From: Pseudomonadota bacterium | GTDB taxonomy: Bacteria > Desulfobacterota > Desulfovibrionia > Desulfovibrionales > Desulfovibrionaceae | NCBI GenBank assembly: GCA_023403845.1 | Contig: JAEYDL010000002.1 | Coordinates: 83,403 to 147,402 of the forward strand | Length of the DNA stretch: 64,000 nt | Reading direction: 5' to 3' | Shown: one piece after another, positions 9,197 to 17,334 of the stretch | Position numbering within the stretch: position 1 is the stretch's first letter | Layout of the letters: each line of letters opens with the position of its first letter | Notes under the pieces: model-generated | Seen by the model: only the letters and a program-made list of their open reading frames with translations | Database searches by the model: none | What the model was told of the DNA's origin: nothing | Program-made: the position numbers and the translations under genes

Positions 9197-9246
9197 TGGG
9201 TGTCCTGAGTGCTTGCATGGCCGGAGAATTCGGCCATGCGTTGATC

Positions 9247-9627
9247 TTAGTGGTGTCCTCCGCCGCAGGTAAATTCAGTAGAAAAAGCGGGGAGCTTTCC
9301 TTCCAGAAACGCCTGCACTGCCAGGCCCACGGTGGGATAATTGCCCGAGAAAAAGACTTCGATGCCGTTTTGCATAAATCCCATGAGCGGACGCATGCCC
9401 ATGCCGCCGGCAAGCAGCTTGGTCACTCCATGCGAAGCCAGATGCTGAACAGGAGCGAGACACCCCCCCTGCTGGTGGGGGACATTGGGCAGAGTGGATA
9501 CGGACTCAATGGCCCCATCCTTGACGTTGACGATGGTGTAAATGTCGCAGTGTCCAAAGTGCATGCCCATTCCGGCATCCAGTCCGCCGGGATTGGCAGA
9601 AGGAATCGCTAATACTTCGAGACTCAT
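9247..9627 (-). CDS. NifX/NifB-family (dinitrogenase FeMo-cofactor-binding domain) protein
   Basis: The 126-residue single-domain protein belongs to the fold that binds iron-molybdenum cofactor or other metal-sulfur clusters (MTH1175 / orange-protein group). It shows the N-terminal strand LAIPSA, an MGMHFGHCDIYTI turn with Cys, GGCLAPVQHL, LLAGGMGMRPL and a His/Cys-rich tail CGGGHH that could bind metal. Its ATG overlaps the stop of the preceding ATPase gene (ATGA), so translation is coupled. No nitrogenase genes are present, so a role in nitrogen fixation is not implied; cluster storage or a division-linked orp role is more likely. Confidence 0.85.
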   Translation of the reverse strand: MSLEVLAIPSANPGGLDAGMGMHFGHCDIYTIVNVKDGAIESVSTLPNVPHQQGGCLAPVQHLASHGVTKLLAGGMGMRPLMGFMQNGIEVFFSGNYPTVGLAVQAFLEGKLPAFSTEFTCGGGHH

Positions 9628-10544
9628 GTTCTCTCCTTGGGTTGAAGTAAAGTATTGTTTCGCTTGCCGCGGGCTGCCGTCGTGGCAAGCCGTTCTATAT
9701 TTTGCCAGATCGCGGCAAGCGTATCGGCCATGGGGGAAGGAATTTCCGTAAGAGCCTTGCGCTGGATCATGGCCTGGGTGACGGCTGGGTCAAACGGCAA
9801 GCTGCCTACGACGGAATATCCCTTTTCTTCGGCATGAATCTGAATGGCTGCAGATTGTTCCGCATTCAGATCCGCCTTATTGATGATGACAGCCAGTGGA
9901 ATGCGAAAATGGTCGCACAGTTCGGCAACGCGTTGAAAGTCGTGCCGTCCGGAAGGGGTCGGCTCGACGACAGCAATGGCCAGCTGTGCACCGGACAAGG
10001 AACTGATAACGGGACATCCCACCCCCGGTGAACCGTCACAGAGCACCCAGTCGCTCCCTTTCTGCCTGGCCAGAATATGGGCTTCCTGTTTAAGCAGAGA
10101 AATGAGACGCCCCGAGTTTTCCTGTCCCGGATAAAGCTGTGCATGCACCATCGGACCAAAACGGGTTTCGCTGATGTACCATTCGCCGCATTCTCGTTCG
10201 GGAAAGGCGATGGCCCTAGCCGGACAGAGCGCGACGCAGACGCCGCAGCCTTCGCAACGCATGGAATTGACGTGATAACCTTCTTCGTCCCGAACAATGG
10301 CATCGAAGCGGCAAATTTCCGCGCACTTTCCACATTGAACGCACAGGTCGCGACGGATTTCCGCTTCGTTTCCGGAAAAGAAGACTTCCCGCCGCTGAAT
10401 GCGGGGATCAAGAATAATATGCAGATCGGGTGCGTCCACATCAAGATCACAGAGCAGCACATTGGGAATCAGAGCCGCGAGAGCCGCGCTCACGGAGGTT
10501 TTTCCCGTTCCTCCCTTACCACTGATGACCACTATTTCACGCAT
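9624..10544 (-). CDS. MinD/Mrp-family ATPase with inserted 2x[4Fe-4S] ferredoxin domain (second of two)
   Basis: A P-loop ATPase of 306 residues: deviant Walker A SGKGGTGKTS (about 8-17), switch motif LCDLDVDAPD, and an inserted ferredoxin with CVQCGKCAEIC and CEGCGVCVALC (about 63-105). A second MinD-like half has WVLCDGSPGVGCP and VIINKADLN. Such proteins occur in pairs in Desulfovibrio orange-protein (orp) clusters and elsewhere beside NifX/DUF134 proteins. The start is ATG at 10544, overlapping the end of the upstream ATPase by eight bases; the frame opens further upstream but that part lies inside the neighbour. Confidence 0.9.
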   Translation of the reverse strand: MREIVVISGKGGTGKTSVSAALAALIPNVLLCDLDVDAPDLHIILDPRIQRREVFFSGNEAEIRRDLCVQCGKCAEICRFDAIVRDEEGYHVNSMRCEGCGVCVALCPARAIAFPERECGEWYISETRFGPMVHAQLYPGQENSGRLISLLKQEAHILARQKGSDWVLCDGSPGVGCPVISSLSGAQLAIAVVEPTPSGRHDFQRVAELCDHFRIPLAVIINKADLNAEQSAAIQIHAEEKGYSVVGSLPFDPAVTQAMIQRKALTEIPSPMADTLAAIWQNIERLATTAARGKRNNTLLQPKERT

Positions 10545-11424
10545 GGGTCGCCTCCCCGGCAAAAGACCGGACCGCATCCCGCAATTGTTCGAAACGTTGC
10601 CTCCATGCAGGAGAAACATCGGCAAGCAGACCGCCTTGCGCGTAGTGTTCCGCCGCCTTGCGGGAGAAGGGCAGTTCTGCAAGAAGCGGCAGTCCCTTTT
10701 CCCGGCAATAACCGCGCACGGCTTCGTCTCCCGCCGCATTCGCGGGCATGCCGGAACGGTTCATGATTACGGCAAGGGGTTTGCCGAGCGGGAGAAATGC
10801 CTGATGCGCAAGTCTGAAGTCATGGAAACCGAAAGGCGTGGGTTCTGCAACCAGCAGAACGGCATCCATCTTTTCGGCAACGGTCATGGCGGGGCAGCTG
10901 ACGCCGGGAGGCGCGTCAAACAGGGCGTCTCCATGAATGAGATCAAGCATGCGTTCCGCGCGGCGTTGCAGGGAACGGAGCAACGGCGGCGTCATGGCCT
11001 CGCCTATGCGGGTCCGCCCCATGAGAAATCGCACGCGGCCGTTCAGAATGGTTCCTTCTTCCAGAACGCCGAGTTCGCGTTTGCTTCGTTTCAGGGCCTG
11101 TGCGGGACAGACGAGAAAACAGCCTCCGCAACCATGGCACAGATCGGAGAAAATAGTGATCCGCGAGGCAAACTGGGCTATGGCCCTGTAGCTGCAGATA
11201 GTTCTGCAGGCTCCGCAGCTCGTGCAGGTTTCCGGGTCCAGCGACGGAACTTCAAGATTCACCTGTTCCTGTGCAAGAATGGCCGGGGGAAGAAAAAGGT
11301 GAAGATTGGGCGCCTCCACGTCAGTATCCACAGCTATGCAGGGCTGTTCCCATACGGAAACGAGCGATGCCGTAACGGTCGTTTTGCCCGCTCCGCCCTT
11401 TCCGCTGGCAATGGCGATTTTCAT
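10537..11424 (-). CDS. MinD/Mrp-family ATPase with inserted 2x[4Fe-4S] ferredoxin domain (first of two)
   Basis: This is a paralogue of the following gene: 295 residues, deviant Walker A SGKGGAGKTT (7-16), VDTDVEAPN, ferredoxin insert CTSCGACRTIC and CHGCGGCFLVC, then DAPPGVSCP and VIMNRSG. The two ATPases probably form a heterodimer or a pair of Fe-S carriers. It starts five bases after the DUF134-NifX gene and overlaps the second ATPase, a tight operon. The family is linked to Fe-S or metal-cluster delivery and, in D. vulgaris, to the orange protein complex; the exact reaction is not known. Confidence 0.9.
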   Translation of the reverse strand: MKIAIASGKGGAGKTTVTASLVSVWEQPCIAVDTDVEAPNLHLFLPPAILAQEQVNLEVPSLDPETCTSCGACRTICSYRAIAQFASRITIFSDLCHGCGGCFLVCPAQALKRSKRELGVLEEGTILNGRVRFLMGRTRIGEAMTPPLLRSLQRRAERMLDLIHGDALFDAPPGVSCPAMTVAEKMDAVLLVAEPTPFGFHDFRLAHQAFLPLGKPLAVIMNRSGMPANAAGDEAVRGYCREKGLPLLAELPFSRKAAEHYAQGGLLADVSPAWRQRFEQLRDAVRSFAGEATHA

Positions 11425-11429
11425 GGCGA

Positions 11430-12104
11430 CTACTTGTTGGGGGCTTCGGCGAATGCTGCATCGCCGTGCATAAAGCGTTCAACGGCCTCACGGACTGTCA
11501 TGCCGTCAAGGTCCTGACAGACCTGGATTCCGGCCGCTCGCAGCGCTTCGAACGCCTTGGGGCCGACATAGCCGCTGAGCACCACGCCGACTCCGGCTGA
11601 GGCCATGCGTTCTGCCGTTTCAATGCCTGCACCCTGCGCCAGAGTCTGGGAGGAACCATTGTCGAGATAGGTGACGTTCATGGTGTCGGACTCTACGAGA
11701 ACGAATCCTCCAGCCCGTCCAAAACGGGGATCCACCATGTCGTCAAGGGATGGTCCCTCGCTGGAAATTGCTAGCAACATATGCCCCTCCTGTTTGGGGA
11801 AGTTCCGTTTGGGCAGCACTTCGTAGTTCCCGCCCGTAATGCTCAGAGCCAGTCCATTGACCAGAGCTTCTGCTACCGTACGTCGCGCTGCGGCCAACGT
11901 CCTCCCGAAAGTATGCCGGGAAACGCGCATCCGCTTGGCCGCCGCTTCGGCGGTCAATCCCTCAAGGTCAGCGAGTCTTATGGCCTCAAGCCCCTCCACC
12001 GTCAGACCGACTTCGGTCAGCTCGGTCATGGGGACTCCTCTCGGCTTGAAATAGGTGACGAACGGTTTGCGTTCCACATAGCGGCAAGAGCGCGGCCTGG
12101 GCAT
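11430..12104 (-). CDS. DUF134 helix-turn-helix protein fused to a NifX-family domain
   Basis: The first gene of the minus-strand operon encodes 224 residues in two parts. Residues 1-105 are a DUF134 domain (MPRPRSCRYV, TYFKPRGVPM, EAIRLADLEGLTAEAA, then the HTH KRMRVSRHTFGRTL). Residues 110-215 are a dinitrogenase-cofactor-type domain (SEGPSLDDMVDPRFGRAGG, VLSGYVGPKAFEAL). The fusion joins a DNA-binding and a cluster-binding domain, so it is a plausible metal- or redox-sensing regulator of its own operon (inference). ATG at 12104 follows GGAG at eight bases; the much longer open frame upstream is not supported. A TTGACA promoter and a 10-bp palindrome lie directly upstream. Confidence 0.87.
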   Translation of the reverse strand: MPRPRSCRYVERKPFVTYFKPRGVPMTELTEVGLTVEGLEAIRLADLEGLTAEAAAKRMRVSRHTFGRTLAAARRTVAEALVNGLALSITGGNYEVLPKRNFPKQEGHMLLAISSEGPSLDDMVDPRFGRAGGFVLVESDTMNVTYLDNGSSQTLAQGAGIETAERMASAGVGVVLSGYVGPKAFEALRAAGIQVCQDLDGMTVREAVERFMHGDAAFAEAPNK

Positions 12105-12133
12105 TGAGAGAACTCCATGTTTTTGTACAAATG

Positions 12134-12161
12134 AGCATAATATGGAAAACGGCCATGTCAA
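12134..12161 (-). promoter_or_regulatory. Candidate promoter and palindromic operator of the orp/Nif-like operon
   Basis: Minus strand: perfect TTGACA (12161-12156), 16-base spacer, TATGCT (12139-12134). Immediately downstream, at 12122-12131, is the perfect palindrome TTTGTACAAA, overlapping the expected transcription start and 18 bases before the DUF134-NifX start codon. It is a natural place for an autoregulatory operator. The rest of the gap up to 12403 is non-coding. Confidence 0.5.
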
Positions 12162-12347
12162 GAGGGAAAAGAATTTTCTTTGGCGGGAATAACCAGGCTG
12201 ACTCTGGATGGAAATAACGCTGACAGCGTTGACTGGAAAAATGTCCTGGAGGGTGGAGAAGGGGACAATTACCTGAAAGGACATGGAAATAGGGATGAAG
12301 ACACGGGACAGAACCAAAGTTTTGAGTTCGACTGACGAAAGGGGGCG

Positions 12348-12375
12348 GCATGGGAGCAGCTTGCTGCCCCCATGC
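12348..12375. terminator. Inverted repeat after the ADP-ribosylglycohydrolase gene
   Basis: Two 13-base arms (GCATGGGAGCAGC and GCTGCCCCCATGC, one mismatch) are separated by only two bases. It lies 29 bases beyond the stop of the minus-strand gene. A clear T-run is missing, so termination is likely but not proven. Confidence 0.4.
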
Positions 12376-12403
12376 TGGAGCAGGGAGTGAAAGAATCCCA
12401 AAA

Positions 12404-13360
12404 TTACACTGCAGGAAATTCCTGTTCTCCGGCCTGATACAGGGTCATGGCCGTAGCGTCGATGCGTTCACGATCATGCAGTCTGGTCAGCCAGCTCATT
12501 GGAATGCCATCCGCTCCCCAGAACGCTCCAGCCAGCTGGCCGTAGATGGCGCCGGTCGTGTCCGCGTCCTCACCCAGATTGACAGCCAGCAGCGCACCCT
12601 CGGCAAAGGTTCCGGCCCGGGAAAAGGCCCACAGGGCCGCTTCAAGGCTACGGACGACAAAGCCGCTTCCACTAATGGCAGGCGGTTCTTTATGCAGAAA
12701 GGAACCTGAAGCCACAGCATGAATTTCCGGGTGGAGAGGGTTGCTTTTCCAGAATCCTGTTCCGGCATCGAAGGGCTTATCCAGAAGTTCGTTTTTGCTT
12801 GCCCCATGCAGCGCACCCCATATGAGCAGGGCAAAGTAGCGGCAGGCATCGACGCAGATGGGCAGAGCATGTGTGGTTCGGGATGATTCCCCGGCCATAT
12901 GCGCCGCTGTTGCCGGATCGTTGTGAAAGAAGATCGGAATGGGGGCAAGCCGCATGAGAGAACCGTTGCCCGCGCTGTGCGGATGGGTGCTTCCCGCCAG
13001 GGGCGCTCCTGTGCGCATATAGGAGGTCAGGCTTTTGATGACTGTTTTGCCAACACCGAATGCCCGGCCTATGGCGCTGTTATGTCCGTTCTGAAACCAG
13101 CGCACATAACGGTCCATTTGATCGCGGGCGTTAAAGCCTCGCGAGCCGATAAGGCTGTCCGCAAGACAGAGCGCCATGGAGGTGTCGTCCGTCCAGTATC
13201 CTGGGGGCAATTTCAGTCTACCGCCTCCTCTCATGTCCACGACAGGTTCGAAAGTCCCGGAAAGAGCGAATTCAACCGGCGCCCCGAGCGCATCGCCGAC
13301 GGCAAGGCCGAGCAGGGAGCCTCGGCAATGATCTTCAATGGAAACGGCTGGAAAGATCAT
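12404..13360 (-). CDS. ADP-ribosylglycohydrolase (DraG family)
   Basis: The protein removes ADP-ribose from a modified target or hydrolyses a related glycosidic bond using two magnesium ions. Metal-ligand motifs are all present in the 318 residues: GLAVGDALGAPVEF, YWTDDTSMAL (Thr-Asp-Asp), and LGEDADTTGAIYGQLAGAFWG near the end. The length is typical. I chose ATG at 13360, six bases after GGAG; the longer open frame starting at 13450 is poorly supported. DraG is best known for reactivating nitrogenase reductase, but no nitrogenase or DraT is present, so the target here is unknown. It sits next to the NifX-type cluster but has its own promoter. Confidence 0.88.
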   Translation of the reverse strand: MIFPAVSIEDHCRGSLLGLAVGDALGAPVEFALSGTFEPVVDMRGGGRLKLPPGYWTDDTSMALCLADSLIGSRGFNARDQMDRYVRWFQNGHNSAIGRAFGVGKTVIKSLTSYMRTGAPLAGSTHPHSAGNGSLMRLAPIPIFFHNDPATAAHMAGESSRTTHALPICVDACRYFALLIWGALHGASKNELLDKPFDAGTGFWKSNPLHPEIHAVASGSFLHKEPPAISGSGFVVRSLEAALWAFSRAGTFAEGALLAVNLGEDADTTGAIYGQLAGAFWGADGIPMSWLTRLHDRERIDATAMTLYQAGEQEFPAV

Positions 13361-13450
13361 GACGACTCCTTCGCTATTGCGTGAACGGTATGAGAAATGA
13401 TATTCAGAAATCGCGTATGCCACGCGAAAGATGAAAAACGGTTGCGGCAC

Positions 13451-13497
13451 ACGACCTCGGTCGTCTTATCATATCTCACATTGGTGGGGTTTGACAA
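13451..13497 (-). promoter_or_regulatory. Candidate promoter of the DraG-family gene with palindrome at the start site
   Basis: Minus strand TTGTCA (13497-13492), 18-base spacer, TATGAT (13473-13468). A perfect inverted repeat ACGACC-TC-GGTCGT (13451-13464) overlaps the expected +1, a typical operator position. Confidence 0.5.
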
Positions 13498-13536
13498 CGA
13501 ATATCCCTTTAGATTTGCCGGATTTTTTCAGCTCCC

Positions 13537-13565
13537 TTGACGCCCTCGGCGCTTGCAGGTATTCA
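13537..13565 (+). promoter_or_regulatory. Possible promoter of the type I secretion operon
   Basis: TTGACG (13537-13542), 17-base spacer, TATTCA (13560-13565), giving a leader of about 75 bases before the TolC-family start. The -10 matches only partly. Confidence 0.3.
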
Positions 13566-13648
13566 AAACGATAGTGCGTCCGGTTTTCCTTTAGGTTTTG
13601 GTCTTGTCGGCTGAGAAAACGATCGCATTCCTACTGAAGGCAGCACCA

Positions 13649-15034
13649 ATGAAGAAAGCAGTGATACTGGCTTTGGCCCTTTCTATTCTGTGTGCCGGTC
13701 ATGTACTGGCCGCCCCCTCCGCCATCTCAGAGCAGGGCGAGACTTCCGGCATGGAACCTGTGACGCTTGAAAAAACGGTGAACGCGACTCTGCGGAATCA
13801 CCGGGCTCTGAAAGTAATTCAGGAAAATCGCCAGGTTGCAATTCATGAATTGCGGCGGGCGAAGGCCGGATGGGGGCCTCAGATTGATTTAAGCGGAAGA
13901 GGGGGCTTTGGTTATCTGAGTGACGATACTACCCGGTCCGAAGGATCCAACACGGGAATGTACGCAAGTTACAGCGCGGGTGCCCTTCTGGTTCAGCCTC
14001 TCTGGGATGGATTGGCCACGCATAGCAGAGTCTGGACGCGGGAAGCGATGGTGGATTCCCTGACGCACAGAGTTTTCGACAACGCGACGACTCTTTCGCT
14101 CGATGGACTCATCGCACATATTGATCTGTTGCGGCGCAGGGAAATTCTCCGGCTGGCAGAGGAGAACGTGCGTCAGTACCAGATGATTCTCGCGGCCGAA
14201 AAGGAGCGCGTCGCTCTTGGCGCTGCAGCCAGTTCCGATGTCAGTCAGACGCAGGGACGTCTGGCCCGGGCCATGACCACTCTGACGGAAGCCCGGGCCT
14301 CGCTGCGGGAAGGGGAAGCTTCCTACAGCCGTCTGACCGGTCTTCCCGTACCGGAAGAGCTTGCCTCCATTGTATTGCCGGCTGACATGTATGTAAACGC
14401 AGACGAGGTGATGCGCGACGCGGAACGCTGGAACCCCAAGCTCAACGCCTACCTTGCTGATATACAGATGGCCCGGGGAGACAAGGAACTCGCCAAGTCG
14501 GCCTTCCATCCGCAGATTCGGCTTGAAGCGGGTCCAAATTTTTCCGACAGGGAAGGGCCGGGCAGCCACTGGAGCAAGGGAAACGACGTCATGCTCGTCA
14601 TGCGCTGGAACCTGTTCAAAAGCGGAGCTGACGTGGCTGCAACGAGATCCGCCGATGCCAAAATTGATGAGGCCTCGGAAATTTTGTATAATTTCAAGGA
14701 TGAACTTGCCGAGGAAGTGGAAAATACGTGGACGCAGTACCGTTCGGCCATTGCCCAGCAGAAATATTATGAGGAAGCCGTCATCTTCAATCGGGAAACC
14801 CGGGATGCCTATCGCGAGCAGTTCCTTTTGGGGCAAAGGAGTCTTCTCGACGTGCTGGACGCTGAAGACGAGCTCTTCAATTCTTCGACTCAGTATGAAA
14901 CGATGAGCGGAAACGTACTCGTGGGAGCATACCGCATGTACGGGCTGTCCGGACGTCTGCTTTCTCTGGTGGGTGCGGATATTTCGAACCTCAACGATCC
15001 GCCTGCGGAAGAACTGCCCGTGGATGTCCGGTAG
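13649..15034 (+). CDS. TolC-family outer-membrane channel of a type I secretion system
   Basis: The outer-membrane tunnel component: 461 residues with a clear signal peptide (MKKAVILALALSILCAGHVLAA) and the two outer-membrane-efflux repeats of long helices. Recognisable pieces are VTLEKTVNATLRNHRALKV, GPNFSDREGPGSHWSKGN and the second-repeat motif YREQFLLGQRSLLDVLDAEDELF near the C-terminus. I chose ATG at 13649 because it starts the signal peptide and has GAAGG upstream; the frame opens at 13598. Its stop overlaps the ribosome-binding site of the exporter gene, so the operon is tight. Confidence 0.9.
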   Translation: MKKAVILALALSILCAGHVLAAPSAISEQGETSGMEPVTLEKTVNATLRNHRALKVIQENRQVAIHELRRAKAGWGPQIDLSGRGGFGYLSDDTTRSEGSNTGMYASYSAGALLVQPLWDGLATHSRVWTREAMVDSLTHRVFDNATTLSLDGLIAHIDLLRRREILRLAEENVRQYQMILAAEKERVALGAAASSDVSQTQGRLARAMTTLTEARASLREGEASYSRLTGLPVPEELASIVLPADMYVNADEVMRDAERWNPKLNAYLADIQMARGDKELAKSAFHPQIRLEAGPNFSDREGPGSHWSKGNDVMLVMRWNLFKSGADVAATRSADAKIDEASEILYNFKDELAEEVENTWTQYRSAIAQQKYYEEAVIFNRETRDAYREQFLLGQRSLLDVLDAEDELFNSSTQYETMSGNVLVGAYRMYGLSGRLLSLVGADISNLNDPPAEELPVDVR

Positions 15035-15044
15035 GAAGCGAATC

Positions 15045-17258
15045 ATGTTGCCGCCTCCCGCAGAAGAAGAAAAGCAGGGCATGTCCTCTGTACAGGAACA
15101 GACTTCTGAACGTCCCCCCATGGGAACGCTTGCTCCGGCCGAAGTTGATTTTGTGCCGCCTCTTGTGCACAGCCTTGTTTCCTTGCTGCGCCTGCGGGGA
15201 AAGAATGTTTCCGAAGCGTTCATCATGGCCGGCTTGTCCGGGACGGACAGCGTTTCTCCGGGAACCTGCCTGTATGCCGCCCGCCGGGCCGGACTCGAAG
15301 GCAAGATCCTTTTCAGGCGCAGCGTTGAGGATATTTCCCGGCTGACACTGCCGTGCATTCTTTTGCTCAGCAGAGACCGTTCCTGTGTTCTGGTAGACTA
15401 TAAAGACGGCAGAGCAGATGCCATCTTTCCAGAGAGCGGGGAAAACGTTCAGCCTGTTCCGTTGGCCATGCTGGCCGAGGAATATTCAGGTTATGCCATT
15501 TTCGCAAATCTGGAACCGCGCTTGGAAGAACGTGCGGAAAAGCTGACTCTTGCCAAAGAAAAGCGCTGGTTCTGGGATGTATTCAAATATTACGCTCCCA
15601 TTTATCGGCATGTAGTGCTCGCAAGCGTGGTCATCAACCTGATTGGGGTGCTGAGTCCACTGTTTGTCATGAATGTTTACGACCGCGTCGTGCCCAATAA
15701 CGCCATTGAGACGTTATGGGTTCTGGCCGTGGGGATCGTTATCGCCTATTGCTTTGATTTTCTGCTGCGCAATCTGCGGAGTTATTTCGTTGATGTGGCT
15801 GGGCGCAATGCCGATGTGGTCCTGTCGAGCAAACTGGTGCACAAGGTCCTGTACATGCGGCTCGACGCGAAACCAGAGTCCACAGGGGCTTTGGTCAACA
15901 ATCTTCGCGAATTTGAGTCATTACGTGAATTTTTCAGCTCATCCACTCTGCTTGCCTTCATCGATTTGCCCTTTCTTGTCGTAGCCCTGCTGCTTTTGAG
16001 CTTTATTGGAGGACCGCTTATCGTGCTGCCGCTTCTCGCCATGCCCTGCATGTTCGGAGCTGGTTTTCTGATCCAGGCCATGGCCAAACGGAATGCGGAG
16101 CACGGTTACAAGCAGAACATGCAGAAAAATGCCCTGCTGGTGGAACTTGTCAACGGTCTGGAAACGCTTAAGAGCTGCATGGCGGAAAGCCGGATGCTGC
16201 ATCTATGGGAAAGGGTCGTCGGCATTTCCGCCAAGTCGACCAGCGAGTCCAAGCGGTACAGCAATCTGGCCATTACCATCTCCACGTTGATGACACAGCT
16301 TGTAACCGTGGGAATGGTCATCTGGGGCGTTTATCGGATCGAGGCAGGAGAGCTGACCATGGGCGGCCTGATCGGCTGCAACATTCTTGTCGGGCGCGCC
16401 ATGGCGCCGCTCATGCAGATCGCCAGTCTTCTTACCAGACTTCAGAATTCCAAAATGTCGCTCAAGGCGCTGGACCTGTTGATGGAACTTCCTTCCGAAG
16501 AGCAGAGCGGGCGTGAGTATGTGGATATGGGAAGATTGACCCCTTCCTTTTCCTTTGAACATTTGTCCTTCGCCTACCCCGGGGCGGAACGGCTGGCTCT
16601 GTCGGATGTCTCCTTGCATATCCGCCCCGGAGAGCGGGTCGGGATAGTCGGCCGAATGGGGTCGGGCAAGTCTACTCTCGGGAAGATGCTCATTGGTCTT
16701 TACCAGCCCAGGGAAGGCGCCGTAAAATTCGGGGGTGTGGATATCCGGCAGATGGCGCAGGCAGATCTGCGCAGCCGTGTCGGAGTTCTGCCTCAGGATG
16801 TGGTTCTGTTTTATGGAACCGTGAGGGAGAATATCGTTCTCGGGGACCCGTGCATCAACGATCATCTCGTTCTTCGGGCAGCGGGCATCGCTGGAGTGAC
16901 TGACTTCATCAGGGCCAATCCCGCTGGATTCGGCGCACAGGTAGGAGAGCGCGGCATGAATTTTTCCGGCGGTCAGCGGCAGGCCATAGCCTTGGCCCGT
17001 GCGCTGGTCAGAGATCCGGACATTCTCATCCTCGACGAACCGACCAGCAATATGGACAACGCTTCCGAGCAGCAGATCAAAAATCGTTTGGGCAGGGCCA
17101 TGAAGGGCAAGACGCTCGTGCTCATAACGCACCGGCTGAGTTTGCTGGAGCTGGTGGACCGTCTGATCGTGATGGAAGGAGGACGGATCGTCTCCGACGG
17201 ACCCAAAGAGGACGTTTTGCGCAGATTGCGCGAACAGCCAGCCCCCAGAATAAGTTAG
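15045..17258 (+). CDS. lapB: Type I secretion ABC exporter, LapB type (permease-ATPase)
   Basis: The inner-membrane engine that exports large repeat adhesins. The 737 residues comprise a degenerate C39-peptidase-like domain (about 35-165) in which the catalytic Cys is absent, five or six membrane helices (about 185-450), and an ABC ATPase with Walker A GRMGSGKST, signature FSGGQRQ, Walker B ILILDEPTS and H-loop LITHR. A peptidase domain without its Cys is typical of exporters for uncleaved adhesins such as LapA. ATG at 15045 has AGGAAG six bases upstream; ATG at 15081 is an alternative. Confidence 0.9.
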   Translation: MLPPPAEEEKQGMSSVQEQTSERPPMGTLAPAEVDFVPPLVHSLVSLLRLRGKNVSEAFIMAGLSGTDSVSPGTCLYAARRAGLEGKILFRRSVEDISRLTLPCILLLSRDRSCVLVDYKDGRADAIFPESGENVQPVPLAMLAEEYSGYAIFANLEPRLEERAEKLTLAKEKRWFWDVFKYYAPIYRHVVLASVVINLIGVLSPLFVMNVYDRVVPNNAIETLWVLAVGIVIAYCFDFLLRNLRSYFVDVAGRNADVVLSSKLVHKVLYMRLDAKPESTGALVNNLREFESLREFFSSSTLLAFIDLPFLVVALLLLSFIGGPLIVLPLLAMPCMFGAGFLIQAMAKRNAEHGYKQNMQKNALLVELVNGLETLKSCMAESRMLHLWERVVGISAKSTSESKRYSNLAITISTLMTQLVTVGMVIWGVYRIEAGELTMGGLIGCNILVGRAMAPLMQIASLLTRLQNSKMSLKALDLLMELPSEEQSGREYVDMGRLTPSFSFEHLSFAYPGAERLALSDVSLHIRPGERVGIVGRMGSGKSTLGKMLIGLYQPREGAVKFGGVDIRQMAQADLRSRVGVLPQDVVLFYGTVRENIVLGDPCINDHLVLRAAGIAGVTDFIRANPAGFGAQVGERGMNFSGGQRQAIALARALVRDPDILILDEPTSNMDNASEQQIKNRLGRAMKGKTLVLITHRLSLLELVDRLIVMEGGRIVSDGPKEDVLRRLREQPAPRIS

Positions 17259-17334
17259 AGTCGGAGAGGTATTGTCCATCTGCTGAGGCGGGTGGTGGCG
17301 TCGATCCGTCTATCGAACAAGGATTCAAAAAGCT

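Noticed and set aside
9624..12104. Nitrogen-fixation gene cluster
   Set aside because: Only NifX-fold and ATPase proteins are present; there is no nifH, nifD, nifK or nifE/N, so a nitrogenase role is not supported.
13889..15358. 489-codon minus-strand frame opposite the TolC-family gene
   Set aside because: It overlaps the tolC and exporter genes completely; the opposite strand encodes clear family motifs, so this is a shadow.
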